Assembly: GCA_963924555.1 (NCBI GenBank)
Contig: OZ004585.1
Location: forward strand, 5,655,488-5,719,487
From: Crambe crambe
Taxonomy: Eukaryota; Porifera; Demospongiae; Poecilosclerida; Crambeidae
Length of the DNA stretch: 64,000 nucleotides
Reading direction: 5' to 3'
This document shows, in pieces, positions 22,495 to 33,313 of this stretch. The notes beneath the pieces were generated by a model that was not told the DNA's origin, did no database searches, and saw only the letters and a list, made by a program, of their open reading frames with translations. Each line of letters starts with the position of its first letter. Position 1 is the stretch's first letter. The position numbers and the translations under genes are program-made.

Positions 22495-23095
22495 AATGAT
22501 TACGTATTTATCAACTGCAGTATGAAAATAAGTTGCGAGCTCACATTACCTATCACCATGGCTCCGGAAGATCGCTTAAAAGTACGAAAGCTATAGACTT
22601 AAAGTCGAATTTGGTGCTTGTTTAGTGAGTATTTATGGATAGATTATGACTGGATTCTTTAGGAATATGAAACAAAGACCAATGAAGACTGTCTCCGAAA
22701 AGTATCACCAGAATCCAACAAAAAGGAGAGCTTCTGCAGCAGTTCCATTCCACCGTTAAATTTTGAAGCAGTTTATGGTAGAAATGCTTCGTTCATTTTT
22801 TATAAAATTTGTTATAATGATGTATTTTATAGCATAAAATAGTATAAAAGTATCTTTTTAAGGGCCCTAACATGTAGTGGAGCAAAACTGAAAGAAAGAA
22901 TGGAACAGACGATGATTGATATTATGATTTTCAATGGGTGGTCGAAAATTGGTGTCGGTGGTTGATAAATGATTTCATACTTGACGTAGTAGATTCAGCA
23001 TAGTAAAATTTCTATCCAATTGTGAGAAAAATAATTTATATGACGTTATAGAGGATGAAATTATCTTTCCTATGGTTGTTGTTTGAGACTTTGAT
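22495..23095. mobile_element. Element family B, copy lacking both ends
   Basis: The interior from TATTTATCAACTGCAGTATG to GTTGTTTGAGACTTTGATGA matches 17150-17690 and 61790-62370. Terminal GCGTA repeats are missing on both sides. Confidence 0.6.
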
Positions 23096-23319
23096 GACAC
23101 AAGATTAAGCAAGGTGCACGTGATGCAATGTACACATGGCATCGACAGGTACATAAGAAGGACTGAGCTTTTTTTATGTAAGCAGACTAGTTAATCTTGC
23201 TTTATAATTAGGTACTTACTACTAGCTAACTATAAAGTTAGTTGTATAGGGCTAGCTATAGCAGGGAGAAGGTGCTTCTCATACCTGGCATCAGTCTAGT
23301 ACTGGCCTTTGTAGTGATG

Positions 23320-23757
23320 TGAGGCAGTCTGTTAGGCTTCTGATATACTTTGTGACAGGCTGTCTGATTATATGTTGGGATTTGTGGTCATGTGACTGTA
23401 GGTTGGGCTTTGTAGTTGTGTGGCTGCCAGTCATATATATGTAGTCATGTGACTGGCAGTCTGATATTATGTTGGGCTTTGTAGTCGTATGGCTGGCATA
23501 TATATGTTGGGCTTTGTGGCCATGTGACTGGCAGTCTGATATAATTATTATGTTGGGCTTTGTAGTCATGTGGCTGGCAGTCATATAATAAATATTGGGC
23601 TTTGTGGTCATGTGACTGGCAGTCTGATATTATGTAGTTGTGTGACTGGCAGTCTGATATATATGTTGGGCTTTGTGGTCATGTGACTGGCAGTCTGTGT
23701 TTTGTGGTCATGTGACATTTATTATGTTGGGCTTTGTAGTCGTGGCTGGCAGTCTAA
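23320..23757. repeat. Minisatellite, GGGCTTTGTGGTCATGTGAC units
   Basis: About nine degenerate 40-60 bp units built from GGGCTTTGTRGTCATGTG, ACTGGCAGTCTGATAT and TATGTTG. The same units reappear at 26733-26850. Confidence 0.85.
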
Positions 23758-23759
23758 TA

Positions 23760-23790
23760 GCGTAAGCTGCCAATTATCAACCATCACCTA
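23760..23790 (+). repeat. Isolated family B-type terminus
   Basis: GCGTAAGCTGCCAATTATC preceded by TA exactly where the minisatellite ends. The inverted partner was not found before 26733. Confidence 0.45.
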
Positions 23791-23819
23791 CTTTGCTTTC
23801 TGTATCTTTATCTCTGCAG

Positions 23820-23896
23820 GTAGCAGAGAGCCCAAACTTGCACCAACAGAAACTTCAAAATCTCTTCTACAAAATGAGACTAGACTGGACGCTTAA
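23820..23896 (+). CDS. Candidate terminal exon of host gene
   Basis: An excellent acceptor (ctttatctctgcag) opens a frame that, in phase 1, reads GSREPKLAPTETSKSLLQNE then TRLDA and TAA at 23894-23896. The entry phase fits the upstream phase 1 linker exons. I infer it encodes the C-terminus of the same host protein. No polyadenylation signal was confirmed downstream. Confidence 0.45.
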
Positions 23897-24151
23897 ATAG
23901 ATAGCTGTAATATTGAAACTGTGGTTTGAAATCATCTACATGTCGTTCTTTTATCGACCACCGTTACCTATTATCGTTTGATGTAGAGACTGCGGTAACA
24001 AATTATCGACCGTTTATCACTTTAAAAAAAAAATCATTTCCAAGGTACTACTCCGAGAAAAAAACACCACTACCATTGCATTCAAGGCAGCATTGTACAT
24101 ACATACAGCAAAATTGAAAAAAAAAAAAAGTATGGAAGCAAAACATAGTTA

Positions 24152-26283
24152 CTAGTTTAAACAAAATGGACAAAATAGTTCTTTGCCATTGCTGTCAAGT
24201 ACGACCTCTTCCATGCACTGGTCATGGACCCAGTGGCCACACCCACACTCCACCCACTCTGTTCCATCTTCCTGGTAGCACCTAAAGCAAAAGGCACACT
24301 CACAAACCTCCAAGGTAGGCTCTTCAGCTTCCGAAGAAGAACCTTGGACAACGGGTCCAGGAGAGGTCGGACACATGGCTGAGTCATCTTCTGCTGTGGC
24401 CAAGTCAGTGGGTGTGGCAGTCTGTGGAGGTGTGACCTTATGACTTGTGGTAGATGTAGCTTTCTTCCTGGCCAGCAGCAGCTAGTTTTCTAGCAGCAGC
24501 TTCAGTCTTCTTCTTTTGTGGAGCTTCTTTCTTCTGCTGTTGACATTCCAGACGTTCCCTCTTCTTCCTTTGCTGAAGCTCCTCCCTTTCAGCCTTCTTT
24601 CTCTCATGCTCTCTCTTCCTAGCTTCCTTTTCTCCAGCTTTCTGCTCCTTTTCCCTTCTCTTTTCTTCCAAAAGTTTCATGCATTCTGCACTAGTCAGGA
24701 CCCTAGCGTGGCCAGTTTTGGTGGGCTTACTTCCCCCACTTGGAACCGGAATGAGATGCTTACTTAAGGGAGAGGATCCCAACACACGACTACCACAACG
24801 ATTGCCAATATCAGACAATGGAGAACGCTTACGTGTAGGGGTACTATGACTTACTGAAGTAGGTAGGGTTTCAGGTATAGAATTTATAGAAGAGGAGCTA
24901 ATGGGAGCATTGTTCACAGCTGCTGGAAGTGACTTTGAAGGTGTGGCTTCAAACAACGATGACATCATAGATGCAGTTGAAGGAGTTTGATGGGTATGGC
25001 AACTAAGTGGAGATTCAGCAACAATGGGAGACACAGATGTGGTTGAAGGAGTTAGATGGGCACCATTTTGAGTTACATTACAGTAACTAAGTGAAGATTC
25101 AGCAACAATGGGAAACATGGATGTGGTTGTTCTCCTCTCTTGCCTGACGTTCCTTCTCCTCTTTCTCCCTCTGCTCTCTCTCTAAGCGTTCCCTTTCCAG
25201 TGAAGTTTACTGTTTGTCTTCCCGTCAACTTGGCTGGCTTGACATGCGCGGATAACGAAACAGCAGTGTGACTGTCAGGGGAAGGCGACCTTCTTGAATT
25301 TTTTGCTTATAGTCAGGGAAGAAGTATTTGAATGTGAACTGTCCTAACAGTGATGGTCTGACTCCTCTACTCCTGTCCTCGAAATAGATTCCAAAACTTG
25401 ATATGAAGCCAACGTTCATATTCCTTATCAAAGAGATCATATCCTTCCTCAAAACGGAGAACACCAGGGGAAAATGGAACGATACCAGCCCTCCTAAACC
25501 CAGAACAGATAGTTTCTGGTGAGTACGTCTTCAACCATGCCTTTGCAAAGAGCTCAACAAAGTTATATTTTGTGACAGCTTTTCCTGGGTTTGACTGAAG
25601 GAATTTGACGCCAGTTGGTCTTCAAAGGCCCAAAAAAGCTATATAATATCTAAAGGCTGGGCCTCATGGGTAGTATGGGGAGGTAGGCAGAAGATAACAA
25701 CATCGTGCTCTTTGGCAAAGCGTATAGTATCGGGGTCGTAGTGGGAGCTATGACCGTCTACTAATAAGAGCAAGGGACGCCCTGAGACTGTATGTGTCAG
25801 GAAATGCTCCTTCAACCAGCCCCTAAACAAATCCCTGTCTGTCCACCCACTCTCACTTGTACCATACTGTGTCCCAGGTATCTCCCCACAAGTCCACTGG
25901 TAGTTGAGTTGTTTCCCTTGGAAGATTATGAACGGCGGCAAGGCTTGTCCCGTGCCACTGCAACAACCAAGAACAGTGATCTGGCTCTTGAGACCAGAAC
26001 AGCGATAGCGAACTTTCCTCTGGCCTTTCACCGCAATAACTTTTGGTGGTTTTGGATCCAAGGGGAGCCCACTCTCGTCCATGTTGTAAGTGCATTCAGG
26101 GTGATTCTGCAAACCATTTTCTTCAATGCAATTCTTGAGAAGATCAAAATAATTCGTCAAATTCTCCCTGGTCATAGCATCCATTCTCATGTGCCCAGTA
26201 GCATCGCCGCTTCTGTTATGCCTAGGCTCAGGCTGTTCCCAAGCACAATACAATCCTCTATGCACTTCAGATCTATGTAGCAA
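24152..26283 (-). pseudogene. Pogo-like transposase with C-terminal PHD-like finger
   Basis: Minus strand. 26283-25639 encodes a DDE_1 core: first Asp in YNMDESGLP, second in LLLVDGHSSHY, third in QPLDII after the CLPPHTTHE motif. A frameshift near 25625 moves to a frame with NPGKAVTKYNFVELFAKAW and GFRRAGIVPFSP, the usual pogo C-terminal part. 25118-24465 holds a Ser/Pro-rich linker with a doubled PIVAESxLS...TPSTxS unit and a Lys/Glu-rich coiled coil. A one-base shift near 24470 leads into a Cys-rich finger (CAFCFRCYQ...CGCGHWVHDQC...CPFC, end 24152). The N-terminal HTH was not found. Broken by at least two frameshifts. Confidence 0.75.
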
Positions 26284-26732
26284 AGATTAATGTTACGAGA
26301 AATCTTACAACACACAGAGCAGAGTCCTGATGGTCAGACTGACTACGGAGCGTGTGCAATGAGTTTAAGTCCTCCAACAAGTGGGTGTGGTCCCAGCGTC
26401 ATTTCCTCCTGGTATCCTGTCTCCACCCCCTTCTGCACCTAGCTCTCCTCTTCCAGATCTTGGGTTGGTTTCTCTCATTAGGCCTTTCATCTGCATCATC
26501 AGTAGGGTGAGTCCAGTCAACATCTGGTCCAGTGGTCTGGTAGTGGGTGTGGCTAGTTGGGCTAGCTGGTCTGGGTGGTGCTGGCCCAACAGCTTCAAAG
26601 ATGTAATTTGGGATGCTGCTGGAGGAATCTTCTCCACCACCCGTTGCTGATGCGAGAACTACGCAGCACCCCCTTCTCAGCAGCAACCTTATCTGCTATT
26701 GCTTTGACTTCGCGTCTAGTCTTGGCATAACC
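26284..26732. other. Upstream region of pogo-like locus, unassigned
   Basis: Overlapping short ORFs on both strands, GC-richer than average, no family recognised. It may hold the degraded N-terminus of the transposase. Confidence 0.35.
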
Positions 26733-26850
26733 AACATTATATGTTGGGCTTTGTAGTTATGTGGCTGGCAGTCGGATATATGTTGGGTTTTGTGGTCATG
26801 TGACTGACAGTCATATATAGATAGCTATGTCGGGCTTTGTAGTTGTATGA
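26733..26850. repeat. Minisatellite remnant
   Basis: Two to three units of the 23320-23757 array in the same orientation (TATGTTGGGCTTTGTAGTTA, ATGTGGCTGGCAGTC), beyond the pogo-like locus. Confidence 0.75.
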
Positions 26851-26979
26851 CTATTTCATACTTGAAGGTTTCAAAATGTGTTGTGCTTTACTTCAACCAA
26901 TCCATAATTTTTGTCCACTATTCATTGATATTTGTTTATCCTTAATCTACAGTTATAGTCCCCTGACAGCTCTTGGATA

Positions 26980-27065
26980 TAGTCTGGCGTAGCCGACCCT
27001 TTACCTCCTTTTCTTGGGGGCAGGGGAGGGAAAGGGTCTGGTGTAGTCCCTATATTGAACTTGTG
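26980..27065 (+). repeat. Left terminal inverted repeat of AcademH element
   Basis: Begins TAGTCTGGCGTAGCCGACCC, passes a GGGGGCAGGGGAGGG block, ends near GTAGTCCCTATATTGAAC. It matches the right end with a handful of mismatches. Confidence 0.9.
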
Positions 27066-27162
27066 TCAGCGCAGCTATAGTTGCGCTCCAATCAGATTGC
27101 AGTATTCGAATTAATTGCATTCCAAGCGCGAAAATCACGTTCCCCGCACTTGTTTCTAGCTT

Positions 27163-28856
27163 ATGGAGCCCTCGTGTCTTCAATCTATGATGGAGCCTGA
27201 AATAACTAAGGTATTTGAGCAGCTAGGATGTCCATCCGTCAAGCCCGAACAACTCAAGATTGTGGTGGGTGTACTGAGCCAAAGGGATGTCTTTGCTGTT
27301 CTGCCAACAGGCTTTGGAAAGAGCCTGTGCCTTCCGTTTTTATTTGATAGACTCTTTCCAGCCAAGGACCACTCTATTGTATTGATAGTTACTCCCCTGA
27401 CAAGTATAATGAAAGATCAGGTAAACAGAATAATTATAGCTATGCCTAGTACATTGTAGCTAGTACGTAGGAGTTCTCCTATAGGTAGCAGATTTATCAC
27501 AAAAAGGAGTACGAGCTGCTTACATCACAGGCGACCAGGACAGTTTGGATGTAAAGGAGGGTGTTGTGAAAGGAGACTACCAAATTGTCTACATTACACC
27601 AGAGCTTCCCGTATCAAACTTTGCGCGATATACCGCGTAATAATGCATTAATTCGCTGTCAAAATCGACGCGTAGTAACGTCATCTCACGTAAAAAGTTG
27701 CGGATTACGCGTTATTATGGCCACGTAAATTCACGTAAGAGCGCCTTTTAGCGCACATTAACGCACAGTGCACGCTACGCTCGAATAGCACATTTTCGCG
27801 AAGTTTAGTCCAATAATTTGGTGTAAGAAATATTTTAGCGCTCATGGTAAAGAGATTAGCCAAGGCCATATCAACAAAAATTAAATCCACCAAAAAAATG
27901 TAAAGCCACTGCGCGTACGCGTACAGATTTCCGCGATTTCGCACGTTTTTGCGTTGATGCATTGCGCGTATTCTGTAGCGTGATAAAAGGAGTTTAACGG
28001 GGTTGATACGCATAATAACGCGATTATCGTTAGATTGTGCACTATTTCGCGCTAAGTTCTACACGGGTTCTTATTGACCATAAGAAATGGAGAAAAATGC
28101 TACTTGATGAAGTCTACACACACCATTTACGAACGTTTGTTATTGATGAGGCCCACACTGTAGCAAAATGGTAAGTAATTTCTATTGATTGAAAAATGAG
28201 TCTAGTATGAGTATTGCACTATCTCTGTGTGTAGGGGTCAAACTTTCAGAAAGGTAATGTCAAGAATCGGTGAAGTTCGCAGTTTACTTCCATCTGATGC
28301 AAATATTTTGGCACTAACAGCAACTGCTACCACAAAGCTAAGAATGGATGTAGCCAGTATAATAGGGATGAAAAATGAACTCGTGGTGTCCATCTGTCCT
28401 TGCAAGTCGAATATTATGTTTGCCATGACTGAGTTTGTATCAATTGAAAAGACGTTTTTACCAATTGCTTAAATACTTCGTAAAGAAGGACCACGATGCC
28501 CTAGAATCATTATTTATTGTCGGCATTTCAATGACTGTGCTGATTTATATTTATTTTTCCGAACCTATCTGGGTGAGTACTTCACAGAACCTCCTGGTGC
28601 CTCTGACCTTCCAAAGTATAGGCTGGTAGATATAGAGCCGATAGTGAAGGATGCGATTATCAGTGCATTCACTAGTGACTCCTGTTTGCGTGTAGTAGTT
28701 GCAACTATTGCATTTGGTATGGGGGTCAATTGTTACAATGTTCACGAGGTAATTCACTTGGGCTCTCCTAGTGATTTAGAATCTTACGTACAAGAAACAG
28801 GATGTGCTGGTCGGGATAATCTCCTGGATTTTCAGATACATTGGAACAGCCAATAA
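27163..28856 (+). pseudogene. RecQ-like helicase of AcademH element
   Basis: Exons 27163-27420, 27485-28170 and 28235-28856 with GT-AG introns. Motifs in order: Walker A LPTGFGKSLC, Ib-region VTPLTSIMKDQ, YITPEL, DEAH box FVIDEAHTVAKW, motif III LALTATATT, YCRHFNDCA-like motif IV, VATIAFGMGVN (V), and motif VI as QETGCAGRDN. Expected motif VI is QETGRAGRD, so an Arg is replaced by Cys. A TAA at 28470-28472 interrupts the otherwise continuous third exon, and exon 2 is split by a 460-bp element. Family: ATP-dependent 3'-5' DNA helicases; here presumably a transposition factor. Confidence 0.85.
27608..28067. mobile_element. 460-bp nested element with CCCGTR ends
   Basis: Left end CCCGTATCAAACTTTGCGCG, right end inverted CCCGTGTAGAACTTAGCGCG. 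It is inserted in helicase exon 2: gag-ctt before and ctt-att-gac after rejoin the reading frame if a TT duplication is removed. The interior is rich in CG-containing words (GCG, CGC), unlike its surroundings. No ORF. Similar ends at 32077 and 60349. Confidence 0.75.
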
Positions 28857-31394
28857 GGTTACGAAGTTGGAACAAGGTTCCATGCTCTCCAGCAGAACCA
28901 GTAGAATAATAGTATTTCCAAATTACCTGTATATACATGCATATATTAGTTTCAGAACACCCCCATAGTTACTAATAATTAGTACTTACATCCAAAAGGT
29001 TCAGCCGAGTATGCCAATCTTCAGCACATGGGATGATTTCATCCAGGCGAGCAATCGGTGACCTTGAGTTACACATAGCCCTTCTGGACCCCCAGCTCTT
29101 GCCGCTGTGAGTTGATCTCCTCCAAAGAGTATGTGATAAAACGTGGCTTTCTGTACCTGTTCATTTTCTTCTTGGAATGGCACATGGACATCTTTGGAAT
29201 ACTCAAATGCTGGCACATATTCTTTGTGCAAGTGTGACATGATCTCCACCATTTCATCTCCTTTATTTTCATTTTACCTGAATATCATTGGGATATATAA
29301 CTCATTGTGGGGAGTATTTACGACTAGGTCTTTGAATTGCACCAATTTTTAGTAGTGCACTACATATAAAATTTAACTTACAACCACGGATTTAGCAGAC
29401 ATCTGATCATAATACTTATGCATTATATGCCATTCAATAATATCCTCAAAAGTTGTCTTGAAGAATCTCATATTCTCACAGAGGATTCGGGAGATCAGGG
29501 TGATAAAATTGGTCCGCAGAGCCTTATCATCCAATGATGAAGGCAGTAAAGTTGATGTTCTTGTTAGTGGACTGGGTAAGCAAGAGTCAGGATTCATTTC
29601 TGCTGTGTCACTGTGATCAATTCGATTTTGGATGGCAAACATGTGGAAATAGTGGAGAGACTGGTTGCAATGTCCTTCAACTCTCATGTAACGAGTCTTC
29701 ACACCTTTATCAATCAAGTTTATAACCCAATCTCAGTGATGCAGCAACATCTGTGGAATTATTCTATAGCTAGTACATGCAGCACATTATTAGGAAGGCA
29801 TGTGGTTACCTGCAGATCCTTCCACAGACTCGTGTGCACTGACTATGGCTGAGGATGATGCCGCACCTGGGTTCCCAAGTGGCTGTCTGATATGTGCATC
29901 AGACTCATCTTCACTAGTAGAAGAGATTTCTGATGTTAGTGGAGAAAATGACGGAGCTTGAATATCACACACAGAACTTGAACTGGTGATAGAATCAGAG
30001 CTGGAATCTATTTCACCCTCTGGTACTATTCTACTGTCACATACACAACTTCCTTCAAGACTCTATATAGCAGAAAATTGGTAAAAATATAGCTATACTT
30101 GCTTCTACCATACCTGTGTGTGTATATTTTCAAGAAATGTATTAAACACATCACGCCACTGCTTTACTCTCTTGTCATGTCCAAAACCAAGATTGGTTAC
30201 TAGTTGATTGGTTGCTGCATGTGACATACATAGGTTGACTTTCTGAAGCCGTTCATACACCTATGAAAGGAACACATAATTAGTTATAACAATTATTATA
30301 ACACTTGCAAGGTAACCAAAGTATACCTGTTTTCCACTATGTCCACCATAGAGAATGAGAGAGATGACTTTCTGAACTGTGCTCATTCTGGACAACCTGT
30401 GTTTCAATAGTATTGCAGTGTCTGTGTACAAGAATGTAGTATGCTGAGGAAGACTGGAGCATTCAATGATAGCTCATCCAGTAGTTTGTTCCAAGTGAAC
30501 TCCTCTAGGTCTGATGGTGACTGGCTACTCAAAATTGATTGTACTCATGTAGAACACATTGAGGTAAGCTCTCTTCTTAATATAGTGCCAATTTTCCGTA
30601 ACACAAATGACTTTGTACTTGGATCTTTCAAAGCCTCTGTTGCAACAGCATTCTTGCAACTTCTTGCTACAGCCCTTCCAATATGTTTCCAGCTAGGGGT
30701 TAACACAAATCTCCGTACCCGATCTTTGTAATCCAAGTTAATCTACAGTAACATAGACAGCTAAGTGAACTTACTCTCTTGATGAATATTGATTATCTAC
30801 TTACTGAAACATGTGGAGATTTTGATGATGGCGTTGAAGTTTGGATTGGAACACTTAGGGAATTTGAATCATCTGGTAATGTAACAGCTTTGGGACTAGG
30901 GAGTGAATTGTACATGAAAAAGTTACTTGGATACATAACTAGAAAACCTACAAAGCTATTCTTTTGGCAACAGGTAGCTCAGGGTCACTACAATCCCTGG
31001 GTCTCTTATGGGAATAATGGCCTGTTGATATCATGTCCACAGCCTTCCTCATTTTCAAAATAATCACCTATAAGGAACAGAAACTCAAAGTGACAGTCAC
31101 ATAAACTAAAAGTACTAACTAGCAGCTAGCTAGCTCCACCAGCTCAAACTATATGCTCACATCCTTAGCCTTCAGTAGCTTTTCATATCCATAGTGGCAC
31201 TTTCTGCACATGTAGCCTGGAGTCAAAATAGTTTCAAAATCGACTTGCTTGCTTCTCAGTTCCAGTTCTTTTGAAATAGTAGCCGTCCACAAAAGATTCA
31301 CTTCCTCAGAGACACTTCCCATAATTCTTCTGTCCTTCTTCTGAGTTGTTTCTCCACAAGCTAAGCAATGAGCTACAGAACTTGTTGAAGCCAT
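28805..31394 (-). pseudogene. DUF6589-type Academ transposase, multi-exon
   Basis: Minus strand. Start ATG at 31394 gives a Cys-rich domain (HCLACGE...GYMCRKCHYGYEKLL). Later exons: about 30327-30740 (KDRVRRFVLTPSWKHIGRAV, LILYGGHSGKQ), 30114-30260 (SHAATNQLVTNLGFGHDKRV), 29810-30060 (Ser/acidic linker), 29382-29731 (GVKTRYMRVEGHC), 28990 to ~29340 (ILFGGDQLTAARA and EDWHTRLNLLD), and from 28926 down (VIWKYYYSTGSAGEHGTLFQ). Splice sites and phases fit at 30260, 30114, 29810/29731 and 28990/28926. Decay: stops near 30555 and 29279, frameshifts near 30410 and 29095. Its last exon overlaps the helicase 3' end on the other strand. Confidence 0.8.
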
Positions 31395-31479
31395 CTTCAA
31401 TCTTGTGTGCAAACTTACACGTGCACGCTCAAAGGGCGCGTGATGACGTAACATGACGATCTCAAAATTCCACCCGCAC

Positions 31480-31564
31480 AGGTTCAATATAGGGACTACA
31501 CCAGACCCTTTCCCTCCCCCCGCCCCCAAGAAAAAAGAGGCAAAGGGTCGGCTATGCCAGACTA
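31480..31564 (-). repeat. Right terminal inverted repeat of AcademH element
   Basis: Complement of 26980-27065; ends GCCAGACTA at 31564, followed by the TCTTGGATA duplication. Confidence 0.9.
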
Positions 31565-31573
31565 TCTTGGATA

Positions 31574-31839
31574 TTGAAACAAGGATACTGAATGTCAACT
31601 GATACAAGAAATATATGCTAGAATTACTATTTCAAGTGTAGGTTTATTGTACCAGCTACTCCAGCTAAGAAGAATTAGCTACCCCTATCAAGGTGTCTTC
31701 AGAATTAGTCATACAAATGTTTCTCCGACAATCTTATGTATCCAAATTTCATATAATTATCATTGAAAATAAACAAACAACAACAGCAATATGATGTATA
31801 TTATTATAGAATGGCTAACATCTTGGATTAGTGCTGCTG
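31574..31839. other. No gene seen
   Basis: AT-rich, unassigned. Confidence 0.4.
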
Positions 31840-32077
31840 TAGTATGCCTGGGAAGGGGAAAAAATTACCAAGTAATATCAATGCGCGCACAATGAAATAG
31901 CCAAATTTGCATGAAAAAAATAGCACGTTTGTGTGATAGTGCGGATGATTCATCGCGATCCTTTGCCATCCGCTCGCGGATGAAGTTCGTGCGAATTGAA
32001 ATAAATTGACATAAATGTCGCGTAGTTGCGCGAACATCGCTAGATTACGCGGTTACTCGCGCAAAGTTCAATACGGG
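31840..32077. mobile_element. CG-rich element with CCCGTA right end
   Basis: The right end reads, inverted, CCCGTATTGAACTTTGCGCG, like the nested element at 27608. The interior has many CGCG words. The left boundary is not defined. Confidence 0.5.
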
Positions 32078-32089
32078 TTAAAGTAGTAC

Positions 32090-32467
32090 TGTCACCTTTC
32101 TCCTTGCTCTATGTTGGAAATCATTTCATATCTTAGTCCATCTTCCTTGTTTGTGAATATGTCATGCATAGCTATGTCCAGTCCTATTCCTGTTCCCTCC
32201 TTGGGTATGTGACTAATAGATATAAATGGTTACAACCTTTTCCCGGTTTTTGCTGAGGATTCCAGAGGGCCCGGTGTTGTAGCAGTGCTGCCAACATTTT
32301 GGACAAGAAATCCTGACATAAAATCCTGGAAAATAATTATTAGCTCAAAGAGGAATAGATAATGAAAAATCCTAATATAATATACTTCATTTGTATATTC
32401 AATTTTTAAATTTATCAGAACAAAACCCAAGACTTTGGCAGCACTGCTGTATAGAGAGTGTTGCAAA

Positions 32468-32510
<43 letters not shown>

Positions 32511-32770
32511 AATAAATGCTTCTAGTGTGTTATTTATAGGATCAGCTAAGCACTCCATATTCAATGAAGTACTGTCTGTGTCAGTATTCAAGTTTTTTTA
32601 CCTCGCAAATAATTATGTGCAGCAAGGGCTTCAGCAAAAGGCTCTTCAGATTGCAAGTGATTGGCATGCACATGTGCGAGTTATAAAATCTATTCTCATT
32701 ATTGTTGTCATTTAAACCATTATGTGTAGATCCCTGGTGATCTTGGAGTTAGTATATTTGACTATTCAAT
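32090..32770 (+). repeat. Duplicated host segment, copy A
   Basis: Matches 39050-39283 plus 45240-45370: shared blocks CTTGCTCTATGTTGGAA, GTCCAGTCCTATTCCTG, CCTTTTCCCG, GTACTGTCTGTGTCAGT and GTGCAGCAAGGGCTT. It lies directly upstream of death-domain exon A and includes a (TG)n tract at 32469-32510 absent from copy B. Confidence 0.75.
32469..32510. repeat. (TG)n microsatellite
   Basis: About twenty GT units in the intron before death-domain exon A. Confidence 0.95.
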
Positions 32771-32785
32771 TATATCTATTTCCAG

Positions 32786-33085
32786 CTCATTCCACAAGTG
32801 TGGACGATGTCATGAAAGTCCTAGACACATTTTCATGGTCATCGAAGAAGGTTGGTCGCAACCTGGGTGTTCCTGACTCCAAGCTTGATGCAATAGATGA
32901 GGAGAAAAATAAAAAAACAGTTATAGGATATTTGCTTTCAATGGATGCTTCCAGGGATGGATATGTGCTTTTAGAGGATCCTTCCTGGTGGTGGAAGTGT
33001 GTAAGTATCCTTTATGGAAAGGACGAGATGTTCATGGCAGACCATATACGGAACCTTGTACGGAACCATGTAGAAGATCTAACAG
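32786..33085 (+). CDS. Death-domain exon A, phase 1-1
   Basis: Acceptor (ctatttccag) and donor (gtcagt) bound 300 nt, open in phase 1. The translation has the death-fold signature: SVDDVMKVLDTFSWSSKKVGRNL (helices 1-2), LGVPDSKLDAID, a TVIGYLLSMD helix, a WWKCVSILYGK segment and an LVRNHVEDLTG end. Death domains form helical bundles that assemble signalling complexes. About 47% of residues look shared with exon B. A 10-residue insertion (DGYVLLEDPS region) makes it longer than B. The symmetric phase makes it suited to exon duplication. Confidence 0.75.
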
Positions 33086-33313
33086 GTCAGTAACTGTCAT
33101 AGCACAGAGCAAGACCTGAATAATGGGGTATTGTCTGATGGCTAGTAAAAATTATGGGGATATAATTATAGTCTGGACAAAAGCACCATAGTTTTTTTAG
33201 AGTTACCTTAGAGTCTAAGAATCATATTTCTGCTAGGCCCCAATAACCATGACACTCAGAAACAGAATAAAAAGTCAATTGCATGATAAAGTGATACATA
33301 ATAAGTGATAATG

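Larger units (their letters stand above)
26980..31564. mobile_element. AcademH-type DNA transposon, both ends and 9-bp duplication
   Basis: The termini are inverted repeats of about 86 bp starting TAGTCTGG. Direct 9-bp flanks TCTTGGATA occur at 26971-26979 and 31565-31573. Inside are a RecQ-like superfamily 2 helicase on + and a DUF6589-type transposase with a Cys-rich N-terminus on -. A helicase plus this transposase matches the described AcademH lineage of Academ transposons (established knowledge; assignment is by recall). 4,585 bp including a nested 460-bp insertion. Stops in both genes make this copy non-autonomous. Confidence 0.85.

Noticed and set aside
23291-23611. 106-codon ORF with repeated TTKPN units
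   Set aside because: Minisatellite read in one frame; the periodicity is at DNA level and the frame changes along the array.
24516-24767. Leu/Phe-rich plus-strand ORF resembling a membrane protein
   Set aside because: Antisense of the Lys/Glu coiled coil of the pogo-like transposase.
25792-26280. 162-codon plus-strand ORF
   Set aside because: Antisense shadow of the pogo-like DDE core.
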